From Serratia nevei (GTDB lineage: Bacteria > Pseudomonadota > Gammaproteobacteria > Enterobacterales > Enterobacteriaceae): a DNA stretch of 64,000 nucleotides. The stretch lies in NCBI RefSeq assembly GCF_037948395.1, contig NZ_CP149940.1, positions 2,728,001-2,792,000 on the forward strand, read 5' to 3'. Of the stretch, positions 20,201 through 28,535 are shown piece after piece; within the stretch, counting starts at the first letter, position 1, and every line of letters begins with the position of its first letter. Made by a program: the position numbers and the translations under genes. The notes below the pieces were generated by a model. It worked only from the letters and a program-made list of their open reading frames with translations, had not been told where the DNA came from and searched no databases.

Positions 20201-21109
20201 GGCGGTATCGCGGATCTCGCGCTCGCCGCTCATGAAGATCAGAATGTCGCCCGGCCCTTCGCGCCCAAGCTCGTCCACCGCATCGAAAATCGCCTGCAGC
20301 TGATCGCGATCGGTATCGTCGCCGTCGTCGGCCACCGGGCGGTAGCGTACCTCCACCGGGTAGGTGCGGCCGGAAACCTCGATGATCGGCGCATTGTTGA
20401 AATGGCGCGAGAAGCGCTGCGGATCGATGGTCGCCGAGGTAATGATCACCTTCAGATCCGGGCGCTTCGGCAACAGTTCGCGCAGGTAGCCGAGAATAAA
20501 GTCGATATTGAGGCTGCGCTCGTGCGCTTCATCGATGATCAGCGTGTCGTACTGCATCAGCAGGCGGTCCTGCTGAATTTCCGCCAGCAAGATACCGTCG
20601 GTCATCAGCTTGACCAGGGTATTTTCCCCCACCTGATCGTTGAAGCGCACCTTGTAGCCGACGCTGCCGCCGAGCGGGGTTTCCAGCTCGTCGGCGATGC
20701 GGTTGGCAACGGTGCGCGCCGCCAGGCGGCGCGGCTGGGTATGGCCGATCAGCCCTTTCACCCCGCGTCCCAGTTCCAGACAGATCTTCGGCAGCTGGGT
20801 GGTTTTCCCCGAGCCGGTTTCCCCGGCGACGATCACCACCTGGTGATCGCGAATGGCGTTTAAAATGTCCTGCTTTTTTTGGCTGACCGGCAGGCTTTCC
20901 GGATAGGTAATGCGCGGGCAAGACGCGGCGCGCGCCTGCACTTTTTGCCGCGCCGCCGCGATGTCGCTTTCTACTTCGGCGGCAACCGCCAGCTGGGCAT
21001 CGGGATTTTTGATTTTTCGTGCGCCCTGCAGGCGACGACGCAGGCGTTGTTGATCGCGGAGCATCAGCTCACCCAGTTGGGCCGGCAGTGCCTCGAGCGG
21101 AGATTTCAC
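17222..21109 (-). CDS. hrpA: ATP-dependent RNA helicase HrpA
   Basis: 1295 residues from a GTG at 21109 that has AGGA about 8 bases ahead; a TTG at 21154 would add 15 residues but lacks a ribosome binding site. Motifs: Walker A GETGSGKTT at 96-104, DEAH at 193-196, SAT in TSATIDPQRFSRHF, and motif VI QRKGRCGRVSEG. The HA2/OB-fold region and the long DUF3418 C-terminal domain follow. DExH helicase of RNA processing and rescue of stalled ribosomes in related bacteria. Full family length, no frameshift. Confidence 0.96.
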   Translation of the reverse strand: MKSPLEALPAQLGELMLRDQQRLRRRLQGARKIKNPDAQLAVAAEVESDIAAARQKVQARAASCPRITYPESLPVSQKKQDILNAIRDHQVVIVAGETGSGKTTQLPKICLELGRGVKGLIGHTQPRRLAARTVANRIADELETPLGGSVGYKVRFNDQVGENTLVKLMTDGILLAEIQQDRLLMQYDTLIIDEAHERSLNIDFILGYLRELLPKRPDLKVIITSATIDPQRFSRHFNNAPIIEVSGRTYPVEVRYRPVADDGDDTDRDQLQAIFDAVDELGREGPGDILIFMSGEREIRDTADALNRLNLPHTEVLPLYARLSNSEQNRVFQSHHGRRIVLATNVAETSLTVPGIKYVIDPGTARISRYSFRTKVQRLPIEPVSQASANQRKGRCGRVSEGVCIRLYSEQDFLSRPAFTDPEILRTNLASVILQMTSLGLGDIAAFPFVEAPDKRNIQDGVRLLEELGAIATADNGHYQLTPQGRQLAQLPIDPRLARMVLEAQKSGSVREVMIITAALSIQDPRERPMDKQQASDEKHRRFADKDSDFLAFVNLWDYLQEQQKANSSSQFRRLCRNDFLNYLRVREWQDIYTQLRQVVKELGLPINSTPSDYRSVHTALLTGLLSHIGQKDADKQEFTGARNARFSIFPGSGLFKKPPKWTMVAELVETSRLWGRIAARIEPEWIEPLAQHLVKHSYSEPHWSKSQGAVMASEKVTLFGLPIVAARQVNYGAIDPLLCRELFIRHALVEGDWQTRHAFFRENQKLRAEVEELEHKSRRRDILVDDETLFGFYDRRIPNDVVSGRHFDSWWKSAAKQQPDLLNFEKEMLIKDGANKISALDYPNFWHQGNLKLRLSYQFEPGTDADGVTVHIPLPILNQVEEQGFEWQIPGIRRELVIALIKSLPKPVRRNFVPAPNYAEAFLGRVTALELPLLDALERELRRMTGVTVSRDDWQWDQVPDHLKMTFRVVGEKNQTLREGKDLAALRLQLKEKVQETLSAVADDGLEQSNLHVWSFGQLPAFYEQKRGGYSMKAYPALVDEKDSVAIRLFDSESEQQQAMWQGTRRLLLLNIPSPIKYLHEKLPNKAKLGLYFNPYGKVLELIDDCISCGIDKLIAEHGGPVWQEEGFARLQEQIRAELNDTVVEVAKQVEQILTAVFNINKRLKGRVDMSLALALSDIKTQLGGLVYRGFVTGNGWKRLPDTLRYLQAIERRLEKLAIDPHRDRAQMLRVEQVQLAWQQWLNKLPPKRQQEEEVKAVRWMIEELRVSLFAQQLGTPYPISDKRILQTIEQLSG

Positions 21110-21342
21110 GTTCGGTGTTCCTTGTTTCTTCGCCGCCAAGGCCAGGCTTAGCAACGGTTTGGTGTTTTTTTAGCGATTTTTTTACTTTAGCCGCACAGCC
21201 TATCACAAACGGCTTTCTCCCCCTACTTCCGCGAGTAAAGCGTCGCCATGTCATTCAATAAAATCGAACGAAGATCTCGAAATATTGCGCTATCACTGTT
21301 GGGGGAATGTGAATAGCATGTACTTCATGCAAGGGACGCTGA

Positions 21343-21984
<642 letters not shown>

Positions 21985-22079
21985 GACCCTGCGCAGGGGC
22001 GCCACGCCCCTGCCGGACAAGACGCACGTCCTGTCAAACCTGCACTACCCTCATAATAATCATCTATCCGTATCTCTTG

Positions 22080-22105
22080 GCGCGCCAGACGGCGCGCTTT
22101 TTTTT
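22080..22105 (+). terminator. Terminator of azoR
   Basis: 7-bp stem GCGCGCC/GGCGCGC (22080-22086 with 22091-22097), loop AGAC, then eight T. The T-run overlaps the end of ydbL. A second hairpin without T-run lies at about 21992-22012. Confidence 0.8.
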
Positions 22106-22427
22106 ATTTCTGCAGCCACTGGCCGTTGATGCCGCGCACATACTCACCGCTCTGCGCCCGCGTCACCAGCTTCTGCCCGGCCATGCGCGCCACTTCGTCG
22201 ACGGCGATGTGGTTGCCGTCCGCCACTTCCTGATACTTCTCGGCGCGGCCGGCGTTGATGCGCTTCACCAACGCCAGCGTTTCCGCGTCCTGCTTCACCG
22301 GCGCGATATAGCCGCTCAGGGTTTCGCCTACTCGCCCTTGCTGCTTCGCCTCATCCAGCGTCAGTGCCATTACCACGCCGCTGAACAACCAGGCAGCGCC
22401 GGCCAGCCACAAATAACGTTTTTTCAT
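22104..22427 (-). CDS. ydbL: YdbL family periplasmic protein (DUF1318)
   Basis: 107 residues with a signal peptide (MKKRYLWLAGAAWLFSGVVMA) and the DUF1318 core LDEAKQQGRVGETLSGYIAPVK, later QKLVTRA. Third gene of the ydbH-ynbE-ydbL operon. In E. coli this protein supports the YdbH/YnbE bridge that moves phospholipids between membranes; here that role is by orthology. Confidence 0.93.
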   Translation of the reverse strand: MKKRYLWLAGAAWLFSGVVMALTLDEAKQQGRVGETLSGYIAPVKQDAETLALVKRINAGRAEKYQEVADGNHIAVDEVARMAGQKLVTRAQSGEYVRGINGQWLQK

Positions 22428-22435
22428 GTCGGCTC

Positions 22436-22633
22436 CTAGAACAGACCGCTTTGGGTTTTCAGCAGGTTTTCGACGTCCTTATCCACCTTGATATGAATTT
22501 CATGCTCGATCTTGACGTTCATATTGATGGTGATCGGATCCTTCGGCGTCGCCACCTCGATGCGCGGCACGCAGCCGCTCAGCAGCGAAACGCACAGCAG
22601 CGCTGCCAGCGCCGGCACACTCATGATTTTCAT
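22436..22633 (-). CDS. ynbE: YnbE-type outer-membrane lipoprotein
   Basis: 65 residues from the ATG at 22631-22633. Lipobox LLSGC with Cys21, then CVPRIEVATPKDPITINMNVKIEHEI, nearly the E. coli YnbE sequence. Its start overlaps the ydbH stop by 4 bp (ATGA), so translation is coupled; ydbL follows after 8 bp. YnbE is thought to cap the beta-groove of YdbH at the outer membrane. Confidence 0.93.
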   Translation of the reverse strand: MKIMSVPALAALLCVSLLSGCVPRIEVATPKDPITINMNVKIEHEIHIKVDKDVENLLKTQSGLF

Positions 22634-25242
22634 TGTTGTTCCCCAGGTTGTGAGAGGGCCTGCTCCAGCCACTCCTGTAAATTGTCGCCGAAGCGCAAAC
22701 TGCGCCACAGCTGAAACACATTTTCCTGATGGCGATAGTTCAGGATCACCTCGCGCTTGGCGCTCTTCTGCGGGTTGATGCCGTCGATGCGCGCGCTCAG
22801 CGTCAGCTCGCCCAGGTTATCGAGATCGACCCGGGCGTGCGAACGGTTGATTTCCATATAGCGCAGCCAGTCGATCGCCGCGCCGGTCGCCAGGTTGTTG
22901 CTGCCGATGGCGTCGGCCATGTCTTTGTCCAGCCGCAGCGTCAGCGTGCCGGCGTTGGCGATCCAGCCGTTCTGCACCAGCCATTTCGGGTGGTTCAGGA
23001 ACAGCGGCAGCTCGCCGTCGACGCGGCCGGACATGGCGAACTGCTTCGGTTTCAAGGCGGTGAACAGCGCGCTGAGATCGACCTTGTCCAGCTTCAGCAC
23101 CGCGGCGTCATGCTGCGGCAACCGCAGCGCCGACAGGCTGATATGCCCGTTGAGCATGTCCACGCCGACGTTGCTCAACGTCAGCGGCTGCCTTTCGCTG
23201 TAGGGATAAGTGCCCTGCAGATCGGCGGAAATGTTCTGCATCTCGAACAGGTTGGTGAAGGACTTGATGCGCAGCGATACCGGCTGTTTGGCACCCAGCA
23301 GCCACTGATGCTGCTTGAACCGGTACGACAGGATGAAATCCAGACCGCTCATTTCGCCGTCCTTTAGCCACATGCCGCCGTTTTTCACCACCCAGTGGCC
23401 GCCGGCTTCGAAGCCCTGCTCGCGGGCGGCGGAAAACGCCGACTGCGCATAAAACTCGCCGTCGCGCAGCGTGAGATTGAGATCCGGCGCGAGCAGCGGC
23501 TGGAAGACCTTCAGCGACTGTTTCGGCCACCAGCCTTCGCCCCGCAGGCGTTCGCCGTCCCAGCGGCCGCGCAGCGCGATCGGCCCGATCTGCTGCGCCT
23601 GCAGTTTGCCCTGCAGCTGGAAACTGTCCGGCGAACGGCCGTTCAGCTGCAGCGCCAGCACCGGCGCCGGCAGATGGCCGCCGTCGCTGAAGCTGACCTT
23701 ATCCGCCGCCAGCTGCAGCTCGCCGTTGAACTGCGGGTTTTGTTCATCGCGCCGCCAGCGCAGCGGTTGGTTGAGGCTCAGGCGCGGCGCGGCGACCGTC
23801 ACCAGACCGTACTTTAATTTGTCGAAGCCGGTGGAGAGTTTGTCGAGCACCAGCTCGCTGTCCTGCCAGCGGCCGCTGCCGGCAACGTCCCAGGCGGCCT
23901 GCAGCGGCGGCAACCGGCCATTGCCCCAGTAGCGCCACTGCCAGTCACCCTTGTCCGGCCAGAAATCCTGCGCCTGGCCGTCCAGGTGCAGCTTGAAACG
24001 CCCCCAATAACTGTCGCTGGCGCTCAAAATCGCCTGCAGGCGGCCGGTGATACCGGCAGCGGTCACCTTCACGCCCGCCAGCGGTAAACGTGCCTCCTCC
24101 AGCTTCATTTCCGGCGTCACCTTGCCCCACAGGCGCAGGAGCGCCCCCGGCTGCAGTACCAGCGTCGGATTAAGAATGCTGCCGCCAATCACGCCCGGGA
24201 TCGACGCGGTGGTGGAGAAATCGGCCAGATTGGCCTGGCCGGTCAGCTGGAAGCGCAGATCGCTGTCGGTCAACCCTACCTTGCCCGGCCCGAGGGTGAG
24301 CACCGCATTGCCCTTGCCGTTGTGGCCGGCGGTGATCACGTTCAGCCGCGCGCTGATCTCCGTTTCATCCCACCCTTTGCTCCAGTCGTGCAGCGCGATG
24401 TTCAGGCCGCCGCTCAACGGCTGCCCGCTGTACGGCCAACGCCACTCGCCCTGCTTGATGCTGAGCCGCTGCGGCGCGACTTCCCACGGCAACACCGCCA
24501 GCGGGCGATCGTCGCCTTTTTCGCTCACCGTCAACACGCCCTGCTGCTGTTGCCAGCGCATGTCCAGCAACACCGGCTTTTCCAGATAGGCGGTCTGCAT
24601 TTCCCCCTGCAACGCCCCCTGCGTCGGCAGGCTGGCCAAATCCAGCGGAATGGTTATCTTGCCGGCGAGGTGTAGCGGTTGCGCGCTGTTGGGCGGGACA
24701 ATGGTCAGACTTTGCAACGTCAGCTGCTGTTTTTCATCCAGCTGCGCCTCGGCGCTGAGATTCGGCCCCTGATAATGCAGGCGTTGCCCGTCAGGGCCGG
24801 AGGAAAGCTGCAGCTTGCCGGCATAGCGCTGCCAGGGAATGAGCGTCAGGTCACTAAGGGTGAGATCCAGCGACGGCAGCTCCCGCTGCAGCTGATCGAG
24901 CGCCAGCGGCGCGCTGTTGGCGTCGCCGCCCGGCAGTTTTGACAAACAGGCGCTGTCGACGCTGACCTTATCGCTCGACAGCTGCCAGCGGCCCTGGTGA
25001 TAAGCCAGCCGCGTTGGCCCGACGTTGGCCAGCAGGCAATCTTGCGCGGTGAAACGCGCCCCCGCCAACGCCAGGCCGCCCTGGCGCCAGTGCAAATTGC
25101 CCTGCAATTCCAGCCGGCTCCCCGCCGGTAACCAATGCGATAGCACTCCCGGCAGCCAGCGCGGCAGGGTTTGCCACAACGCCAACACCAGAATTGCACA
25201 GCCCGCCACCGTCCCTATGAATACTTTCAATCGCCTGGTCAT
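22630..25242 (-). CDS. ydbH: AsmA-like intermembrane phospholipid transport protein YdbH
   Basis: 870 residues from the ATG at 25242; an ATG ten codons earlier has no ribosome binding site. One N-terminal membrane anchor (VFIGTVAGCAILVLALW) precedes a long, repetitive beta-rich region and the C-terminal stretch GAAIDWLRYMEINRSHARVDLDNLG and FQLWRSLRFGDNLQEWLEQ, diagnostic for YdbH. With TamB and YhdP it forms the set of periplasm-spanning AsmA-like lipid bridges. First gene of its operon. Confidence 0.94.
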   Translation of the reverse strand: MTRRLKVFIGTVAGCAILVLALWQTLPRWLPGVLSHWLPAGSRLELQGNLHWRQGGLALAGARFTAQDCLLANVGPTRLAYHQGRWQLSSDKVSVDSACLSKLPGGDANSAPLALDQLQRELPSLDLTLSDLTLIPWQRYAGKLQLSSGPDGQRLHYQGPNLSAEAQLDEKQQLTLQSLTIVPPNSAQPLHLAGKITIPLDLASLPTQGALQGEMQTAYLEKPVLLDMRWQQQQGVLTVSEKGDDRPLAVLPWEVAPQRLSIKQGEWRWPYSGQPLSGGLNIALHDWSKGWDETEISARLNVITAGHNGKGNAVLTLGPGKVGLTDSDLRFQLTGQANLADFSTTASIPGVIGGSILNPTLVLQPGALLRLWGKVTPEMKLEEARLPLAGVKVTAAGITGRLQAILSASDSYWGRFKLHLDGQAQDFWPDKGDWQWRYWGNGRLPPLQAAWDVAGSGRWQDSELVLDKLSTGFDKLKYGLVTVAAPRLSLNQPLRWRRDEQNPQFNGELQLAADKVSFSDGGHLPAPVLALQLNGRSPDSFQLQGKLQAQQIGPIALRGRWDGERLRGEGWWPKQSLKVFQPLLAPDLNLTLRDGEFYAQSAFSAAREQGFEAGGHWVVKNGGMWLKDGEMSGLDFILSYRFKQHQWLLGAKQPVSLRIKSFTNLFEMQNISADLQGTYPYSERQPLTLSNVGVDMLNGHISLSALRLPQHDAAVLKLDKVDLSALFTALKPKQFAMSGRVDGELPLFLNHPKWLVQNGWIANAGTLTLRLDKDMADAIGSNNLATGAAIDWLRYMEINRSHARVDLDNLGELTLSARIDGINPQKSAKREVILNYRHQENVFQLWRSLRFGDNLQEWLEQALSQPGEQQ

Positions 25243-25709
25243 TAAATGATTGCTTGTTCCTGAGTTAGGCATTCGTTAAGTCTATGCCTGAATTGACAAT
25301 AATGATGGCACGAATTTGACATAGGGTGAAGCTGAGTGCGGTTCCAGAAGCGATTTGCACCTTTTTGGCGCAAACGTGTGCGGGGTTGTAGATTTTCGTT
25401 ACATATACATCACATAAATAGGACAGTTTTCAGACTTTTGTTATTGTCGTTACCGTTGATGATTAATAGTCTTGCAATCATTCTAATAAAAGTTTAGCTG
25501 CTAGCTAACTGTGTACTAGAGAAGCCATTCCCCACACCCCCGTGGGGATTTTTTTGCCGCCTGCCGCCACCGTCGCCTTCCCTCCACCGTATCACGCCTC
25601 CGCAACTGCCCGGCAGCGGCCATATCGCCCGCGTCGCAAAGGGCTAACCAATTGTCGAATTTACTAAAATCTGTTAAATTGATCACAAAATCACGGTGGA
25701 GAAACCACG
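25243..25709. other. Intergenic region between divergent ydbH and ldhA
   Basis: 467 bp, AT-rich near 25300-25520. It holds the ydbH promoter (-), the ldhA promoter (+), and a stand-alone rho-independent terminator at 25529-25555 described separately. No open frame with a ribosome binding site was seen. Confidence 0.5.
25494..25555 (+). ncRNA. Candidate small RNA ending in an orphan terminator
   Basis: A strong terminator (stem 25529-25535 with 25542-25548, seven T at 25549-25555) follows no plus-strand gene. About 35 bases before it is a smaller hairpin (TAGC/GCTA around 25495-25507). A -10-like TCTAAT lies at 25482-25487, but no good -35 was found. An sRNA of about 60 nt or a premature-termination site in a leader are both possible. 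E. coli also has a reported small RNA in its ldhA region, recalled from memory. Confidence 0.35.
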
Positions 25710-26702
25710 ATGAAATTGGCGATATACAGTACTAAACAGTATGACCGTAAATATCTCGAACTGGTGAATCAGCAGTTTGGCTACGAGCTGGAATTCTTCG
25801 ACTTTTTACTCAGTAAAAAAACCGCCAAAACGGCCGCCGGTTGCAAGGCGGTGTGCCTCTTCGTTAACGACGACGGCAGCCGTGAAGTGCTCGAAGAACT
25901 GGCGGCGCTGGGCGTCGAAATTCTCGCCCTGCGCTGCGCCGGTTTTAATAACGTCGATCTGGACGCCGCCCAAGAACTGGGCATCAAGGTGGTGCGCGTG
26001 CCGGCCTATTCGCCGGAGGCCGTGGCAGAGCACGCGGTAGGCATGATGATGTGCCTGAACCGCCGTATTCACCGCGCCTATCAACGCACCCGCGACGCTA
26101 ACTTCTCGCTGGAAGGGCTGATCGGCTTTAACATGCATAACCGCACCGCCGGGGTGATCGGCACCGGTAAAATCGGCGTGGCGACGATGCGCATTCTGAA
26201 AGGCTTTGGCATGAAGCTGCTGGCCTACGATCCCTTCCCGAGCGAACAGGCGCTGGAACTGGGCGCGGAGTATGTCGATCTGAAAACGCTGTACGCGCAG
26301 TCCGACGTGATCACCCTGCACTGCCCGCTGACGCCGGAAAACCACCATCTGCTGAATGCCGATGCCTTCGCGATGATGAAAAACGGCGTGATGGTGATCA
26401 ACACCAGCCGTGGCGCGCTGATCGACTCCACCGCCGCCATCGACGCGCTGAAGCAGCAGAAAATCGGCGCGCTGGGGATGGACGTTTACGAGAACGAACG
26501 CGATCTGTTCTTCGAAGACAAGTCGAACGACGTGATTCAGGACGACGTGTTCCGCCGCCTCTCGGCCTGCCACAACGTGCTGTTTACCGGCCATCAGGCC
26601 TTCCTGACCGAAGAGGCGCTGACCAGCATTTCGCAAACCACGCTGCAGAACATCAGCCAGTTGGAACGCGGCGAAGCCTGCCCGAACCAGTTGAACGCCT
26701 GA
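25710..26702 (+). CDS. ldhA: D-lactate dehydrogenase (fermentative)
   Basis: 330 residues, identical in layout to E. coli LdhA: MKLAIYSTKQYDRKYLELVN at the start, NAD-binding loop GVIGTGKIGVATMRILKGFG, substrate Arg in NTSRGALID and catalytic His in TGHQAFLTEEAL. It reduces pyruvate to D-lactate with NADH during fermentation. The ATG has GTGGAGA ahead. hslJ follows after 50 bp, as in E. coli. Confidence 0.97.
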   Translation: MKLAIYSTKQYDRKYLELVNQQFGYELEFFDFLLSKKTAKTAAGCKAVCLFVNDDGSREVLEELAALGVEILALRCAGFNNVDLDAAQELGIKVVRVPAYSPEAVAEHAVGMMMCLNRRIHRAYQRTRDANFSLEGLIGFNMHNRTAGVIGTGKIGVATMRILKGFGMKLLAYDPFPSEQALELGAEYVDLKTLYAQSDVITLHCPLTPENHHLLNADAFAMMKNGVMVINTSRGALIDSTAAIDALKQQKIGALGMDVYENERDLFFEDKSNDVIQDDVFRRLSACHNVLFTGHQAFLTEEALTSISQTTLQNISQLERGEACPNQLNA

Positions 26703-26713
26703 GCGTAACCTCG

Positions 26714-26738
26714 GGGCGCCCTTGCGGCGCCCTGTTTA
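26714..26738 (+). terminator. Weak terminator after ldhA
   Basis: 7-bp stem GGGCGCC/GGCGCCC (26714-26720 with 26726-26732) followed by TGTTTATTT. The imperfect T-tract suggests partial read-through into hslJ. Confidence 0.55.
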
Positions 26739-26752
26739 TTTGAGAGAACGCG

Positions 26753-27181
26753 ATGAGAAAAACCACGGTAGCCGCCCTTGCGGCGCTGGCCTTAGCGGGG
26801 TGCAGCATGAAACCACACACGGCCGTCACGCCAGGCGATCTGTTACATCACAACTTTGTGTTGCAGAGCGTGGATGGCGAAACGGCGAAATCACCGGCGG
26901 GTGGCGGCCTGCTCAATCTGGAGTTCGGCGAGAGCCTGCATGTCTCCGGCACGATGTGCAACCGCTTCTTTGGCCAGGGGCAATTACGCGACGGCGTGCT
27001 GACGGTGAAACCGCTGGCCATGACGCGCAGGCTGTGCCCTGATGAACAGCGCAACCGCTGGGATCGGGTGATCGGCACCGTGCTCGAAAACGGCGCCGAA
27101 GTGACGCTAAACGCCCAGCAGCTGACGCTCAACGGCAGCGGCCACACGCTTATCTATACCCTGCGCGATTGGGTGTATTGA
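26753..27181 (+). CDS. hslJ: HslJ lipoprotein, META domain
   Basis: 142 residues with a lipobox LAGC (Cys17), so probably an outer-membrane lipoprotein. The META domain shows the conserved L.FGESLHVSGTMCNRFFGQ and the late TRRLCPDEQ. HslJ is a heat-inducible protein involved in novobiocin resistance in E. coli. Two further cysteines may form a disulfide. Confidence 0.94.
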   Translation: MRKTTVAALAALALAGCSMKPHTAVTPGDLLHHNFVLQSVDGETAKSPAGGGLLNLEFGESLHVSGTMCNRFFGQGQLRDGVLTVKPLAMTRRLCPDEQRNRWDRVIGTVLENGAEVTLNAQQLTLNGSGHTLIYTLRDWVY

Positions 27182-27210
27182 TCCTGCACGCCAGGCCTGG
27201 CGCCGCGGGC

Positions 27211-27465
27211 TTACCCGGCGCAGCTGCCCAGGCCCAGCGTGCGTTCTTCGCACTGCTTGCCGTTCGGCATTTGGCACATGCGCAGCGCTTCACCGTTCAG
27301 GTTGTGCGCGATGGTGGTGACGCCGCCGACCGCCGCGCAACCGGCGCTGGTCTGCAACGTATTGATTCTGGCACTGTTGCCCTGCTGTACTGGTTCTTCG
27401 TTATTGCTGCTGCAGGCGGCTAAAAGCAGCACGGCGCTGGCAAGCAGCCATTTTGATGTCGTCAT
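27211..27465 (-). CDS. ydbJ: DUF333-domain lipoprotein YdbJ
   Basis: 84 residues from ATG at 27463-27465. Lipobox LLLAAC (Cys18), then the DUF333 pattern NPA-like A.CA..GG....H.L.GE...C.MPNGK.C.E. Small, exported, function unknown. It converges on hslJ, matching the E. coli arrangement. An upstream extension to 27642 is rejected because it would bury the lipoprotein signal. Confidence 0.88.
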   Translation of the reverse strand: MTTSKWLLASAVLLLAACSSNNEEPVQQGNSARINTLQTSAGCAAVGGVTTIAHNLNGEALRMCQMPNGKQCEERTLGLGSCAG

Positions 27466-27964
27466 TATCCCACTCCTGAACCCGGAACTGCGCTGTGTAA
27501 AATCGCCATTGCTGATAACGCGCGTCACTTGGCGGACACGTTTCGCTATCTTTGATGCAAACTTGTTTAATCTAGCTCGATATATAAATAATGAAAATAT
27601 ATTCCAGCCATTATTTGTCGTTTTTTTGCGCCGACCGGACATTTATTTTGTTTGCAGAATATTTCCACACCGGCGCGCGGTGCCAAACGTGACGGCGCCA
27701 CACGCTACCCGGCCCTGGCCGCACGCAGAAAGTGATAACGTCACTGCTGCCGACGGGGAGATTTCTCCCGCAATATCGATATTCATTATCTTCGCGTGCT
27801 TTCAGTATGACGGCGCATTTTTTGCTACCGGAGAGGAGGATATTTGCGTCTATGCTGGCGGCGCTAAGTAATTAGCATTCCACTATTTTCAGTGAATGAT
27901 GGCTGAATTCTTCAACCGGCGCGACTTGCTGTCACGCCGGCCTTTTTTCACATTAAAATAACAC
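27466..27964. other. Gene-free stretch with an orphan terminator
   Basis: About 500 bp between ydbJ and the SMR pump gene, both on the minus strand. AT-rich around 27540-27640. A plus-strand terminator stands at 27916-27948 with no gene in front. A good Shine-Dalgarno (GAGGAGG, 27834-27840) is followed only by 7-codon frames. Confidence 0.5.
27916..27948 (+). terminator. Orphan plus-strand terminator
   Basis: 10-bp stem with one mismatch (27916-27925 with 27931-27940), 5-nt loop, then CC and six T. Reading the minus strand there is no T-run, so it does not serve the pump gene. It may end an unannotated plus-strand RNA. Confidence 0.65.
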
Positions 27965-28297
27965 TCAGTGCACCGAAGCTTTGGACAGTAAATTAATCAC
28001 CAGCACGCCGGCAATAATTAATCCCATACCGACGATCGCCGGCCAATCCAATTTTTGCTGATAAACGAATACCGCCGCGACCGACACCAGCACGATGCCC
28101 ATGCCCGACCAGATCGCATAGACGATGCCCAGCGGCATGCTCTTGACCACCATCGACAGCCCCCAAAATGCCACGCCGTAGCCCAGCACCACCAGCACCG
28201 ACGGCCACAGGCGGGTAAAGCCTTCGGAGGCTTTCAACATGGTGGTGGCGATCACTTCCGCGACTATCGCCATCGTCAAATACATAAATGCGCTCAT
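27965..28297 (-). CDS. emrE: SMR-family multidrug efflux pump (EmrE/SsmE-like)
   Basis: 110 residues, four membrane helices. The essential Glu14 lies in MAIVAEVIATTMLKASEGFTRLWPS split across helix 1 and the first loop; YAIWSGMGIVLVS in helix 3 and GVLVINLL in helix 4 match EmrE. It functions as a dual-topology dimer exchanging protons for cationic drugs. I recall that the S. marcescens orthologue was named SsmE. It is a single-gene unit, divergent from nifJ. Confidence 0.93.
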   Translation of the reverse strand: MSAFMYLTMAIVAEVIATTMLKASEGFTRLWPSVLVVLGYGVAFWGLSMVVKSMPLGIVYAIWSGMGIVLVSVAAVFVYQQKLDWPAIVGMGLIIAGVLVINLLSKASVH

Positions 28298-28535
28298 GGT
28301 TTTCTTCTGTCAGTTTGCCGATACGCAATTATGACGCGCCGGAAATAAATTGTCTTTAAACGGTGAAAACAATTTATTGCCGCCGGCACCCAATCGGCGA
28401 GGAAATACGCCTTTGACGATTTATCACCCGCCACACAAACACGATAAAGCCATGTTCAAACCCTCTGTTAGACTTTTTTCCATTACTGCGAAAGTGCGCT
28501 TTCGCGGCTTTGTGAGCAATGAAAAGGTAACGTCG

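Noticed and set aside
18494..20863. 789-codon plus-strand open frame
   Set aside because: It lies wholly opposite hrpA and shows the Arg/His/Gln-rich composition of an antisense frame in GC-rich DNA.
27239..27871. 210-codon plus-strand frame across ydbJ
   Set aside because: Antisense to a conserved lipoprotein gene, and the remainder has no signal for a protein.
28298..28535. MicC-type small RNA next to ydbK/nifJ
   Set aside because: E. coli has micC beside ydbK, but no terminator hairpin with a T-run is visible here and ompN is absent.
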